Below, one piece after another: positions 1 to 8,513 of a stretch of 23,212 bases of DNA. The notes under the pieces were generated by a model that searched no databases, was not told the origin of the DNA, and worked only from the letters and a program-made list of their open reading frames with translations. The DNA lies in the NCBI GenBank assembly GCA_022925895.1, contig JAKSYS010000808.1, positions 1 to 23,212 on the forward strand, in the 5' to 3' direction. A program made the translations under genes and the position numbers. The stretch is from Fragilaria crotonensis. Lineage: Eukaryota; Bacillariophyta; Fragilariophyceae; Fragilariales; Fragilariaceae. Numbering within the stretch: position 1 is the first letter of the stretch; each line of letters starts with the position of its first letter.

Positions 1-800
1 TCAGACATGCCTGCGTGCGTCCGACCTATCGTACGGAATCCATACAAGAAGCATCAAAGCGCGTTCGGAACGATATGGTAGTTTCTAGGAAGTCAAAAGT
101 TAAGATGGAAAATGAGTTGCTGAAACCCGACAAATCCGTGTCGTCGATCGTGGTGGACGCTGAGCTTTGCGTTGTCGATGCGATACCCTCCTTTGCGAAA
201 CCTTTGGATGAAGGCGACTGCGGCGACAACGAGTGTTGGATTGTCGGCCAGAAGGGATTTAACGCACTCTCTGATTTTCCGCACTCGCGAGAAGATTGTG
301 TTGTGCATCCGATCATCAATAATGCCGAATTGCATTGTCCCAAATGCTTCTGTTACGTCTGTGACGTGCGCGTAGCCGAGTGCCGAAATTGGAAGGTACA
401 CTGTTCGGCCCGGTTTCAAGATTCATATTGGAAAGCGGAGCGATTTCGTAGGCGTCTCCAGGCCGACCAGAATAAGCCTCGATTGATGTCTTGCCCTCCT
501 TCAGCCCATCCTCGCAGGAACATTCCACTGCCTCCACGTCGACGGGATCACGTTGCAGATACTGCCAACTATCGACCCAAATCACGAACTCCTGATGTCG
601 ACAACAGTCGAAGGCGGAGTCGTAGATTGGCAGATGCGACCGCAACGAGGTCTCTGGGCTCCCGAGCCTCCAATCCCCCACCTCAACCTAGTCCCACATG
701 CCGAAGGTCTTCAGACGCCCCCGCAACGATTCCTCGTATCCCGCTACAACCTGCTGCTATCCCTTGCTGGATGAATTCATCCCGTAAAGTAGATGTGTAG
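1..800 (+). CDS. Cys-rich protein, RIN13-like motif (5' end outside window)
   Basis: The frame is open from the first base of the window to a TAG at 798-800. The first in-frame start-like codon (15) is only a GTG, so the gene probably starts upstream or in another exon. About 85 residues into the frame is a dense Cys/His motif with the pattern HP-(7)-HCPKCFCYVCDV-(4)-C-(4)-HC. This resembles a motif I know from plant proteins related to RPM1-interacting protein 13, in which CxxCYCYVCD is followed by C and HC; it is probably a small metal-binding module of unknown function. After it the protein is basic, Arg/Pro/Ser-rich and looks disordered. No enzyme domain is visible. The motif resemblance is from memory; the family assignment is tentative and cellular location is unknown. 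The low-complexity C-terminal half could also hide an unrecognised splice. Confidence 0.55.
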   Translation, partial: RHACVRPTYRTESIQEASKRVRNDMVVSRKSKVKMENELLKPDKSVSSIVVDAELCVVDAIPSFAKPLDEGDCGDNECWIVGQKGFNALSDFPHSREDCVVHPIINNAELHCPKCFCYVCDVRVAECRNWKVHCSARFQDSYWKAERFRRRLQADQNKPRLMSCPPSAHPRRNIPLPPRRRDHVADTANYRPKSRTPDVDNSRRRSRRLADATATRSLGSRASNPPPQPSPTCRRSSDAPATIPRIPLQPAAIPCWMNSSRKVDV

Positions 801-1516
801 TGTGGCTATTTGACTTAATTAATAGCATCGAAGAGAGCAGTCGAATTCCTCACGCTCCCTTTTCAGCTCCAATGGCACACACACATACTTAGTTTGCTGT
901 TTGCTGACCGTTCTTCAACACAATTCCCTTCTAGTGGGCAGCCTACCAATACCGATAGCCGATAGGTTATTTCGACCTGACGGTCATCCTCAGTGAAATC
1001 AAATAGTAGAACCCTATCATGTTGGACATAGGTCTCGGTCGTGGTCGAGCATCTCCTTGCTAATGGTTGGGTCGAAGGAGTATCATACTTGTACGAGGCT
1101 ACTTGTACTTGAGTTCTCTGAATACTCCTTTCTCCAGTACGATACGAGGTACTGGAACACGCAATACTGTACTCGCGCTGGAATCTGGAACACAAAAAAT
1201 CATTTTTTCTCACACACACAAAATCTCGCGAAAACATTCGCATTTTTCACGAATGATACTTCAACAGCAATGAATACAAAAGCCCACTGGGGAAATGCGA
1301 GCGCGAAAGTCGACACTGGCATGGAACAACTGCGTGATCGGTGACTTTCTCGTTTCACATCCTCTGTCATTGTCCTCTCTGGAATCTGGCGATCCGGAGT
1401 ACTGTACTATAGCTACTTTCGGTAACGCGTTGCACTTATTAAAGGTATTGACGGTTTTGAAACGCACTCGACCCCCTACCTTGATGCACCCTGCCTATCC
1501 TCGACCTAAACGAACA
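801..1516. other. intergenic region / kinase 5' flank
   Basis: No convincing gene. The short ORFs here on both strands have no recognisable motif. Around 1070-1160 the sequence is rich in GTAC and TACTTG words. A polyT/CACACA stretch at 1200-1225 followed by an A/C-rich run looks like a leader region. An in-frame ATG at 1295 would extend the downstream kinase by 74 residues, but those residues have no kinase-like or targeting character. Confidence 0.5.
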
Positions 1517-2446
1517 ATGTTTGATCTATGGAAATGTATTATCCAGATTACTAGATGGCTGCTTAGTCTGATCAATGAACTTTGGAGAAAAACGACTGCT
1601 CCAACCATAGAATTCGATACAGGTCGATCGGTTCGACTCGGGAAGCAGATTGCCGAAGGAGGTTTCTCGTATGTCTTTGAGGCGTTCGATCGAGCGGGGA
1701 CCAAGTATGCGTTGAAGCGCATTAATGTGGGTGAGTTAGAAGAGTTGCAGGGATGCCTCCGTGAAGCAGGAGTGCACCGGTCTCTTCGACACCCAAACCT
1801 CATGCCTCTTCTCGGCATATGTCAAGAAAAGCTTGTGGTGTACTTGCTATTTCCATACATGCAACAATCCCTGCGATCCGTTGTCAACAAATCCATCTTT
1901 GAGACCCACCCAGCAAAGAAAGCCTTCAGCGAACTTCAAGTCTTGCAACTAATACATCAAATCATGTCGGGTGTTGCAGCAATGCACGAAGCTAATTACT
2001 CCCACCGTGATATCAAATTGGAGAACATTTTATTGGATTCGACGGGAAGTCCCGTCCTTATGGATTTTGGATCCGTTGGTCGTCTCGAAGAACGGGTTTC
2101 CACTCGTCAGGACGTTCTCAACTTGATCGAGAACGCCTCACAGCACACTACGCTTGCCTATCGACCGCCAGAGCTGTTGGATGGTGGGATCCGAAGTGGG
2201 GACGAGCCTGTGGACTTTGTAAAAGTCGATGTCTGGTCTTTAGGATGCACTCTCTTTGCCATGTGCTTTGGGGCATCGCCATTTGAATGCGAATTTCGAA
2301 ATGACGAGATTCGCGTAGTGGAATGTACAGCGCTGCGAATTTTGGGAAACGTGCCAACGCCTACGAATGGTTGGTATTCTTCATTACTTCTGGACACGAT
2401 CAAACTATTGTTGACACCCGACCGTTTCCAACGACCCAACGGATGA
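1517..2446 (+). CDS. STK16/NAK-type serine/threonine protein kinase (frameshifted near C-terminus)
   Basis: This 309-aa ORF has a complete kinase domain: Gly-loop EGGFSYVF (47-54), ATP-binding Lys in ALKRI (K67), alpha-C Glu (E83), catalytic HRDIKLEN (163-170), metal-binding DFG (183-185), RPPEL (216-220) and DVWSLGC (238-244). The spelling GGFSYV, LMDFGS and AYRPPEL is that of the STK16/MPSK1/yeast Env7 branch, kinases acting at Golgi or vacuolar membranes. The N-terminus is not Met-Gly, so no myristoylation, but an amphipathic stretch (residues 4-22) with Cys7 could serve membrane attachment. I chose the ATG at 1517 because upstream in-frame residues (ATGs at 1295 and 1484) look non-coding. 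The ORF stops at TGA 2444-2446 right after QRPN; the expected last helix continues one frame over (see 2442-2576), so the gene is either frameshifted or misassembled. Confidence 0.87.
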   Translation: MFDLWKCIIQITRWLLSLINELWRKTTAPTIEFDTGRSVRLGKQIAEGGFSYVFEAFDRAGTKYALKRINVGELEELQGCLREAGVHRSLRHPNLMPLLGICQEKLVVYLLFPYMQQSLRSVVNKSIFETHPAKKAFSELQVLQLIHQIMSGVAAMHEANYSHRDIKLENILLDSTGSPVLMDFGSVGRLEERVSTRQDVLNLIENASQHTTLAYRPPELLDGGIRSGDEPVDFVKVDVWSLGCTLFAMCFGASPFECEFRNDEIRVVECTALRILGNVPTPTNGWYSSLLLDTIKLLLTPDRFQRPNG

Positions 2447-2576
2447 GGCTATGGTGGAAATTGAAGCCTTGATTCAAAAGCAGGGAGGGCGAGTACCGCA
2501 GGTGGTAAGGAAGGGCGGCGGTGAAGATGATGACAGTGATCTTGATGCTCTTCTTAGTAGCAATCGGTTCGTTTAG
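2442..2576 (+). pseudogene. out-of-frame C-terminal tail of the STK16-type kinase
   Basis: Shifting one base at the end of the kinase ORF (skipping G2441) gives DEAMVEIEALIQKQ, the expected final helix of a kinase domain after the RP motif, then an acidic tail (GGGEDDDSDLDALLSSNRFV) and a TAG at 2574-2576. The continuity shows that this was, or is, part of the kinase. One extra base (or two missing ones) near 2441 separates the frames. It may be a true mutation or a consensus error; I see no splice sites that would bridge it. Confidence 0.7.
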
Positions 2577-2777
2577 GTGTGGCGAGAGGAGCGAAGGCGG
2601 TGAGGAAGGGCGGCGGGAAGATTTTGACTGTCATCTCGATGCGCTTTTTAGTAGCAATCGATTCTTGTAGATGTGGCGCGAGGAGCGAAGGTGATGCGGA
2701 ATGGCGGCGGGGAAGAAGATGAGTGTGATCTTGACTATCTTCTTAGAAGTGATCGACTCGTGTTGCTCAAATTTTGA
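2504..2777 (+). repeat. three imperfect ~95-bp tandem copies of the kinase tail
   Basis: Units begin near 2504, 2599 and 2693 and share AAGGGCGGCGG, GATCTTGATGCTCTTCTTAG-like and GTGGCG(A/C)GAGGAGCGAAG blocks. Unit 1 is the acidic C-terminal tail of the kinase plus the bases after its stop codon. Units 2 and 3, read in the matching frame, still encode closely similar peptides: GGG-EDFDCHLDALFSSNRFL then TAG (2668-2670), and GGG-EEDECDLDYLLRSDRLV reaching TGA at 2775-2777. Unit 2 has lost one base in its glycine run. The pattern is a tandem duplication across the stop codon. Confidence 0.85.
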
Positions 2778-4294
2778 TGCCGTGTCCTTTTGTGTCTCAT
2801 GCTTAATCGCATGAATTGAAATCATACACTACAAAGAGATGCACTAATACCACGTAATCTCATTAATCCTTCACTGTTTACGTCTGTGATGCTCCAAGAT
2901 GACCCTGGAAGTGCCATTCCTCGAGATAGAACTGCGTTGAGGGCGTCATTTTAAGGGCACCATTGTGTGCTGGGTGATTGCTCAAGTCTCGCGTACATAT
3001 GTGCAGCCCTTGTAGTGTGCTGGTACTTGTAAAACGCGTCACTTAATCGTCATCAGCAGCAACGGACACTATGAATGACAAACCAAACCTGATAGCAAGC
3101 AGCAATGAATCTGATTGTGATGATGACATGCCGACGTACTCTGTTGTTAAAAAAAATCAACAACATCATTCTGACAACAATTGAAGACAACAATACATCA
3201 ATGCATCAAGAAACCAAAAATCATTTTTAACCACAATGTGACAATTGCATGCATGGTAAGGGAGAACATTGAAATTGAAGGTGATCCGACACCACATACA
3301 ATCTTCAAGGATTGAATTTTGAAATGGTATTGCGGTTGTCATGTTTGCTTTTGCGTACTGTAATTCTTGAAGATATCGTGCAACTCTCTGCAAGTTAACT
3401 TTTTGTTACATCACTGCTATTGAGACTATAGTATGTTTTCCTTTGGAAACCTTCACCAATGGAGGGACAGCACATGTACTAACCAACTACTCTCAGTATC
3501 TACATGCCTTGCATTGCTACTACTGCTACTAGGAGTTGATGAATCCCATTTACTACCAGCTATGTTCATTCCAATGATGAATACTGTATAGCAAAACTGG
3601 AAAAAGGTAGAAACACTGCAAAAACTGCAGTTGTTTCAGTTTGATTGTTCCATTCAAAAACCACAGTATTTGCAACAGCAACTAGATCACATTCAACACT
3701 TACAATGCAACAGGTGGGATCATGCCCCAGGTGTCAACAAAATCCCAACATGTGTCATGAATTGCTGTTCTGCATTGTTGGACTAGATTTGCAAATGTGA
3801 GCTGCATTGGCATCAAGACCTCATTTTTGTTATGAATGGCATCTACCGGTAGAGTCTTGTGCTCGGATCCCATAATGCACCAATTTTGTAAAGCAAACCT
3901 TATGTCTCAATCAAACCTGGATTGAGTGTTTGTTTCCATGAAAGTCAGAAATAGGTCATAACGTCATAACTGGTAAGTCATTGTCAATCAACCAAGCCGT
4001 AAACTCGTAACAAGAAGTGCTACAGTACTCTACTAGCTCTACTCTACTAGAGAGAGATAACAAAGCGTTGTTCGACAGAGCCCGTATGTTCACGACAAGC
4101 ACGCTACTCCTTGTACTGTAGTACCATGTACAGATGGACGCGGAGTATGAATACTACAGTACCGGTAGGGTACTGGATACTGGACATCTCGCAGTGTCTG
4201 CTCCCCCAAGGGGTGCGTATAGTGTCTGACCGTTACTCCTTGTTTTTGAGTTAGTACGATTTTGTAAGTTCAAGATTGAAAGCGATTGGACACC
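2778..4294. other. AT-rich intergenic region, no gene recognised
   Basis: About 1.5 kb with low GC and many stops in all frames. Short open pieces exist (for example 3071-3184, 37 codons with DCDDDMP, and 3184-3318, about 44 codons), but none has a motif I recognise; they could be remains of a transposable element. From about 4015 to 4190 the sequence changes to GTAC-rich, partly palindromic DNA (six GTAC in about 160 bases), followed by the BCDIN3D leader. No RNA gene or terminal repeat was identified. Confidence 0.5.
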
Positions 4295-5158
4295 ATGACA
4301 ACCACCGGTAGTCTCCGTTCGGAGGATGATAATCTCGAGACAGCTGGTGAGACTGCGGCAACTACGGCAACTACGGCAGTTATCCCTAAGGAGATCGAGA
4401 GCAGCATTGAACACGCCCTTCAAGAATCAGCTCAAGATATGGGTCATCGCATTGGTAACTTTCACAATTACTACTCATTCCATCCACCGTCGATACGACT
4501 GCAGCACATGGGGGCGATTCTGGACTATGTGAGGGACACGTCGTCGCGTAAGCGTAAGCGTGGTGAGCGGGAAGAACGGACATCGCCAGAGCCGTTCCGA
4601 TATTGTGATTTGGGATGCAATGAAGGGGATCTGACGATTGAGATTGCGACGGCCTTGCAAGGGGCATTGCAACAACCTGTGGAGTTCAAGGGAATGGATA
4701 TTGACGCTCAACTTATCCAACGAGCTAACGCCAAATGGAAGAATACCGACAATCTTAGTGGAACCTTTGAGTCAGCGAACATCTGTACAGATTTGGATGC
4801 AAAGATTGAAGATCGCAGTATGGACCTCATCTCTCTATTAAGTACAACCATGTGGGTCCATGTGCACGCTGGCGATGAAGGTCTAAAAAGCGTTTTGGAG
4901 CAACTTTGTCGCAAGTCTCGCAGATATTTAGTGATTGAACCACAGCCCAGCAAGTGTTATCGAAACGCTATGATTAGACTCCGAAAGATGGGTCGCCCCG
5001 AGTTGGACGTTTCGTCAGATCGATTGAAGTGGCGCCTCACGCTTGATGACGAGATTGAGAAAACTCTGAACAACTGTTTGTTCCAACGAGTGTTGACCGA
5101 CAAAGAGCTTACATCGTGGAATAGAAGTATTCACTTGTACGAAAAGCGAGATGGATGA
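4295..5158 (+). CDS. BCDIN3D: BCDIN3D-type RNA 5'-monophosphate methyltransferase
   Basis: A 287-aa SAM-dependent methyltransferase of the Bin3 family. Visible signatures: GNFHNYYSFHPP (54-65), which is nearly the metazoan BCDIN3D substrate-side motif; SAM motif I CDLGCNEGDL (104-113); acidic MDID (134-137); TTMWVHVHAGDEGL (184-197); EPQPSKCYRNA (215-225); and a final WNRSIHLYEK (275-284). Known BCDIN3D proteins methylate the 5'-monophosphate of RNAs such as tRNA-His and some pre-miRNAs; the related MePCE caps 7SK and lacks the NYYSFHPP spelling. The N-terminal 45 residues are low-complexity (Ala/Thr repeats from a CTACGGCAA tandem), and KRKR at 86-89 may be a nuclear signal. The frame opens with TTG at 4286; the ATG at 4295 (context CACCATGACA) is the sensible start. 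The stop lies 11 bp from the stop of the convergent PGM gene. Confidence 0.93.
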   Translation: MTTTGSLRSEDDNLETAGETAATTATTAVIPKEIESSIEHALQESAQDMGHRIGNFHNYYSFHPPSIRLQHMGAILDYVRDTSSRKRKRGEREERTSPEPFRYCDLGCNEGDLTIEIATALQGALQQPVEFKGMDIDAQLIQRANAKWKNTDNLSGTFESANICTDLDAKIEDRSMDLISLLSTTMWVHVHAGDEGLKSVLEQLCRKSRRYLVIEPQPSKCYRNAMIRLRKMGRPELDVSSDRLKWRLTLDDEIEKTLNNCLFQRVLTDKELTSWNRSIHLYEKRDG

Positions 5159-5169
5159 TAAAAATAGAG

Positions 5170-7383
5170 CTACACGGCCAATTCAGAAAGCGTGTCCTCT
5201 GCCGTTGTGAGCTCGGTCTCGGTCTCCTCGATGAGGCATTCTACACCGCACTCCTCATCAGTCGCATTTATAGATTCCTTGAATAACAACCGTGCTGCAG
5301 CACCAAAATCGTAACGTTCCAGCGGATCCACGGCACCTTCTTGAATCAGATTGACAGTCTTCGTAGACACGTCATATATGATAGGCACTCCATTCGGTAT
5401 GTTTAGCTGGGCGATCTTGTCTTCGGGGATATCGCATAAGTGCATGAGCAAGCCACGAATCGCATTTTCGCTGCTCGCGATTAAAACACGCTTGTTTTGG
5501 TCAACAGCTTGCGGCATGATGTTGCGTACAAAGAACGGGATTGTTCGCCGATTGCAGTCGCGAAGGGACTCAGTCTTTGGGAATTTCCGGGTAAGAATGG
5601 GGCGCCGGTATTCTATGCTTCGAATAAAGGAGTCGCTCAGAGAGTACCGCACATCAGTCATGAACTTTTGGTATCGCGGATCATTGCCAGGAAAATCAGG
5701 CGAGAATGAATTCAAAGGCGGAGGCCGAACGTCAAATCCTCGTCGCCATCTCTTGAATTGTGACTCTCCAAAAACTCGAGCAATCATCTTCTTGGACTTG
5801 CCTGTGAGTCCTCCGTAGTTGCGTTCGTTTAGTCTCCAAGTTTTCACGATGGGGAGCCATGTCGAATCAAGTTCATCTAACACGAGCCAAGCAGTTTCAA
5901 TGGCGCGAGACAACCAGCTGGTGTAAACGACATCGAACTCAAACCCAAAGCGCTTCAGCAACTTCCCCGCCTCCCTTGCTTCTTCGGTGCCTTCTGGTGC
6001 TAACGGGGGATCCTGCCAGCCAGTGAAGAGACCCAGTTTGTTGTGCTCTGTCTTCCCGTGTCGAATCATGACTATTGCCGCACCGTGACACGAGGGTGAT
6101 GCCAGCCTATCCTTCAATATCAACCGGTTCGACGTTGAGCTCACGCAGTTTTGGTATGAAATGAGTTGCTGCTTGGCCGTCGAGAGATGCTCAACGACAC
6201 TGACGTTTCCATTTGATGACGATTTTTCATCGTCGTTGAGCTGACAGGCGAGCTCCCTTTCTGCGCTGAGTTTTGTAAGCGACTGCTCCAGAGAATTCAT
6301 TGGTCTGGTAGTGTCCGAGGTCAAAGCTTTGTACCCAGGCACATTCGTCATTCTATACTGCTCTTCTCGAAGAGCCTTCTCTAATAATCCTGGCTTCTCT
6401 AGGAATGTCGCCCAAAGCTCGTTCGGCTTCTTGCCGTCAGGTCGTACCGCTTCAAGATTTCCCCGAAAATCATAAACAAGTGGGATGCCTGGCGGGATGT
6501 GAACATCGACACTGTCATCAGCTATCCCTTGTACGTACTTGACAAGCCCAAGAAGAGTGGTTGCATGACCAACAACAAGAACGTTGTGGCCCGCCAGTAA
6601 TTCAGCTTGAATCTTGTTCTGCCAAAGTGGTTTGATTCGTTTCATGCAGTCCGCCAAAGATTCCGCAGTTGGGATTTCTTTGACATCAGCGAACTTCCTG
6701 TCATTGGCACTCCAGAATGGATCCGTAGGATCCATGGGTGGCGGAGTAGCATATGGATCAGTTCGCCATTGCTGAACAAGGTCTGCTCCGAATGTTTCTG
6801 CAACTTCGGGCTTGCTCAGTCCTGTCAAGGAACCGTAGTGCCTACCATTTAGTCTCCACGATTTGAAGACCGGGAGATAGATGTTGTCCATCTCTCGAAG
6901 GATTGCCCAGGTTGAGTGAATTGCGCGCTTTAATCTAGAAGTAAAGACAACGTCTGGATCGTATCCGGCCTCGCGCAGCAGTCTACCGGCATGTTGGACT
7001 TCTCGCAAGCCTTTCTCGCTGATATCTGGGTCATTCCAGCCGCAAAACGTTGTTTTCGCGTCTGATTGCCCGTTGCGTACTAGAATTAGCGTTCCAGGTG
7101 TCTTGGAGCGCCGCCAAATGAGGTTTCTCATTCCCATCATTCGACTTGCCTCATTCAGGTGAGCCCGCCCTGGGTCAAGCCTGGGAAATATTCGTCGCCA
7201 TAGGCTTTCATCAACTAGTCGAGAGTATCCAGTGTCTGTATTATATCCAGTTTCTTTGGGTGTTCTCGTCTTGGTGCCGGTGGTAAGTCCATCGGTCAAA
7301 TGCACTCCAGCAAGCAGGAGGACGATGAGCTCGACGAGAGCAAGTAGTGCTCTGCTGCTCCTCGTTCTAAAAGCCAGCAGCAT
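5170..7383 (-). CDS. fused double phosphoglycerate-mutase-like protein with incomplete active sites
   Basis: A 737-aa protein with a hydrophobic N-terminal segment (about 12-28, signal peptide or anchor) and two tandem dPGM-type histidine-phosphatase domains (about 96-330 and 434-685) joined by a Ser/Asn-rich linker. dPGM normally needs the phospho-accepting His of RHG, Arg in TSxLxRA, Glu in LNERxYG and a second His in AAHGNS. Domain 1 has RNG (N104 for His), R153, LNGRHYG (G180 for Glu) but keeps GHA (H273). Domain 2 has intact RHG (H442), R493 and LNERNYG (E520) but reads ASSEN where the second His belongs (S638). Each half therefore lacks a different catalytic His. It may be a regulatory or structural pseudo-mutase or have altered activity; glycolytic mutase activity cannot be assumed. 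No AFAP-type plastid motif follows the hydrophobic segment, so location (ER, secreted or other) is open. Confidence 0.92.
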   Translation of the reverse strand: MLLAFRTRSSRALLALVELIVLLLAGVHLTDGLTTGTKTRTPKETGYNTDTGYSRLVDESLWRRIFPRLDPGRAHLNEASRMMGMRNLIWRRSKTPGTLILVRNGQSDAKTTFCGWNDPDISEKGLREVQHAGRLLREAGYDPDVVFTSRLKRAIHSTWAILREMDNIYLPVFKSWRLNGRHYGSLTGLSKPEVAETFGADLVQQWRTDPYATPPPMDPTDPFWSANDRKFADVKEIPTAESLADCMKRIKPLWQNKIQAELLAGHNVLVVGHATTLLGLVKYVQGIADDSVDVHIPPGIPLVYDFRGNLEAVRPDGKKPNELWATFLEKPGLLEKALREEQYRMTNVPGYKALTSDTTRPMNSLEQSLTKLSAERELACQLNDDEKSSSNGNVSVVEHLSTAKQQLISYQNCVSSTSNRLILKDRLASPSCHGAAIVMIRHGKTEHNKLGLFTGWQDPPLAPEGTEEAREAGKLLKRFGFEFDVVYTSWLSRAIETAWLVLDELDSTWLPIVKTWRLNERNYGGLTGKSKKMIARVFGESQFKRWRRGFDVRPPPLNSFSPDFPGNDPRYQKFMTDVRYSLSDSFIRSIEYRRPILTRKFPKTESLRDCNRRTIPFFVRNIMPQAVDQNKRVLIASSENAIRGLLMHLCDIPEDKIAQLNIPNGVPIIYDVSTKTVNLIQEGAVDPLERYDFGAAARLLFKESINATDEECGVECLIEETETELTTAEDTLSELAV

Positions 7384-7685
7384 ACTTCAAGTCTTGATGT
7401 GGGTGTTGAAGAAAAACGTTCTGCATTGAAGTTGTTTTGCGGATGCGACAGCATGGGATACTCAGTGCTCAGTGTATCGGAACGAATCTTGAGAAATTGA
7501 AGATGTCTCCGTTAAGCTACGGTTTGGTCATCTCACGAATATCTCAATGCGAACTCTTCCACTGGGAATGCCAAAATGCGAAGCCTGTCGGTGGGAGGGC
7601 GCAAAACTGCAAAACTATACCCACGTATGACTATAGAATTGCTCACAATATTTGTTAACAAGTAACAACAAAAGACTTCAACAAC
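7384..7685. promoter_or_regulatory. shared divergent promoter region
   Basis: A 302-bp gap between the start codons of the divergent PGM-like gene and the MLRQ/B12D-like gene must hold both promoters. The stretch just before the plus-strand ATG is A/C-rich (AACAAGTAACAACAAAAGAC), typical of a eukaryotic leader. No specific element could be defined. Confidence 0.4.
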
Positions 7686-8198
7686 ATGAACGCCCTCGCC
7701 GCAAGCATTCCTCGATTGGTTCAACGCACAGTTGTTCGCAATGCCACGACATCTGCCCGACCTGCCTTTGTCCCTGTAAGTATTCATCCGCGGATCCAAA
7801 GCTGAGATCTGAATGTGTTTGATTTGTTCCCTAACTGCTGGTTTGGAATTCGATTTCTTCAGAAACAATACGACAAGGGTGGATTCAAGAGCACTTGGCT
7901 TTCAGATCCAAGTACTTATCCGCTAATGGTCGTCATGGGAGTTGCAGTTTCTGTTGTCATCGGTATGACGGCCAACGCTCTCTCATCGTACGAGGACGTC
8001 CGCATCGATCCCAAGAAGAGGAACACTTTGGTCCGTGATTGGGGCGAAGATCACAAATATCAACCATTGATTGGAAAGATTGTCTGGTGGAATTCCTGGC
8101 AGAAGAATGCTCCTGAAGGCCTCGGAGTCGATCATCAAACATGGCTTGAAGGAAAAAAGGAATACTACAAGGACTGTGCAAAGCCAACAGATGCTTGA
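7686..8198 (+). CDS. mitochondrial MLRQ/B12D-like small membrane protein (one intron)
   Basis: The spliced product is 141 aa. Exon 1 (7686-7775) encodes 30 residues rich in Arg, Ala and Ser without acids, a good mitochondrial presequence. An 87-bp phase-0 intron follows (GTAAGT at 7776, TTCTTCAG ending 7862). Exon 2 (7863-8198) holds one transmembrane helix (YPLMVVMGVAVSVVIGMTAN) followed by SSYEDVRIDPKKR, the layout of the NDUFA4/MLRQ/B12D family (helix, then DV..DKK), small inner-membrane proteins associated with respiratory complexes. The C-terminal 60 residues (W-rich, with WWNSWQKNAPEGLG) go beyond the usual ~80-aa family length. The family call rests on the helix and the DVxxDPKKR pattern only. 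The ORF can be read back through the intron to an ATG at 7815, but the presequence exon and clean splice sites argue for the spliced form. Confidence 0.65.
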
Positions 8199-8218
8199 AT
8201 TGGCCGATCCAGGAATGT

Positions 8219-8505
8219 CAGAAAACAGGACATGTAATTGTATAACTTCCTTATGATATCGTGATGTATCCTAAGCACCTTTAGCATTGCGCAGCGTATC
8301 CACAATGATTCCGTCAGAAAACAGGACTTGTATTTGATATAACTTCCTTATAATATCGTGATGTATCCTAAGCATCGTAAGCATTGCGCAGCGTAACCAC
8401 AATGATTCCGTCATGTATCACATGTGCTTAAAAATAACCTCCTATATATTGCCATATACCCGAAACACCCTTTAGCATTGCGCAGCGAATCCACAATGAT
8501 TCCGC
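8219..8505. repeat. three imperfect ~96-bp tandem repeats between convergent gene ends
   Basis: Units start near 8219, 8315 and 8412. Each carries an ATAACTTCCTTAT(A/G)ATATCGTG-type block, ATGTATCCTAAGC, AGCATTGCGCAGCG (copies at 8283, 8380 and 8474) and CCACAATGATTCCG. Units 1 and 2 are close; unit 3 is diverged in its first half. The array lies between the stop of the MLRQ/B12D-like gene (8198) and the stop of FtsH (8514), so it forms the 3' UTRs of both genes. Confidence 0.85.
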
Positions 8506-8513
8506 GGAACCCT

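Noticed and set aside
2504-2777. CRISPR-like array
   Set aside because: Units are adjacent imperfect tandem copies without unique spacers, in a eukaryotic context.
3071-3318. Transposase remnant
   Set aside because: Short open segments only; no DDE, zinc-ribbon or terminal-repeat signature could be identified, so it is mentioned only as a possibility.
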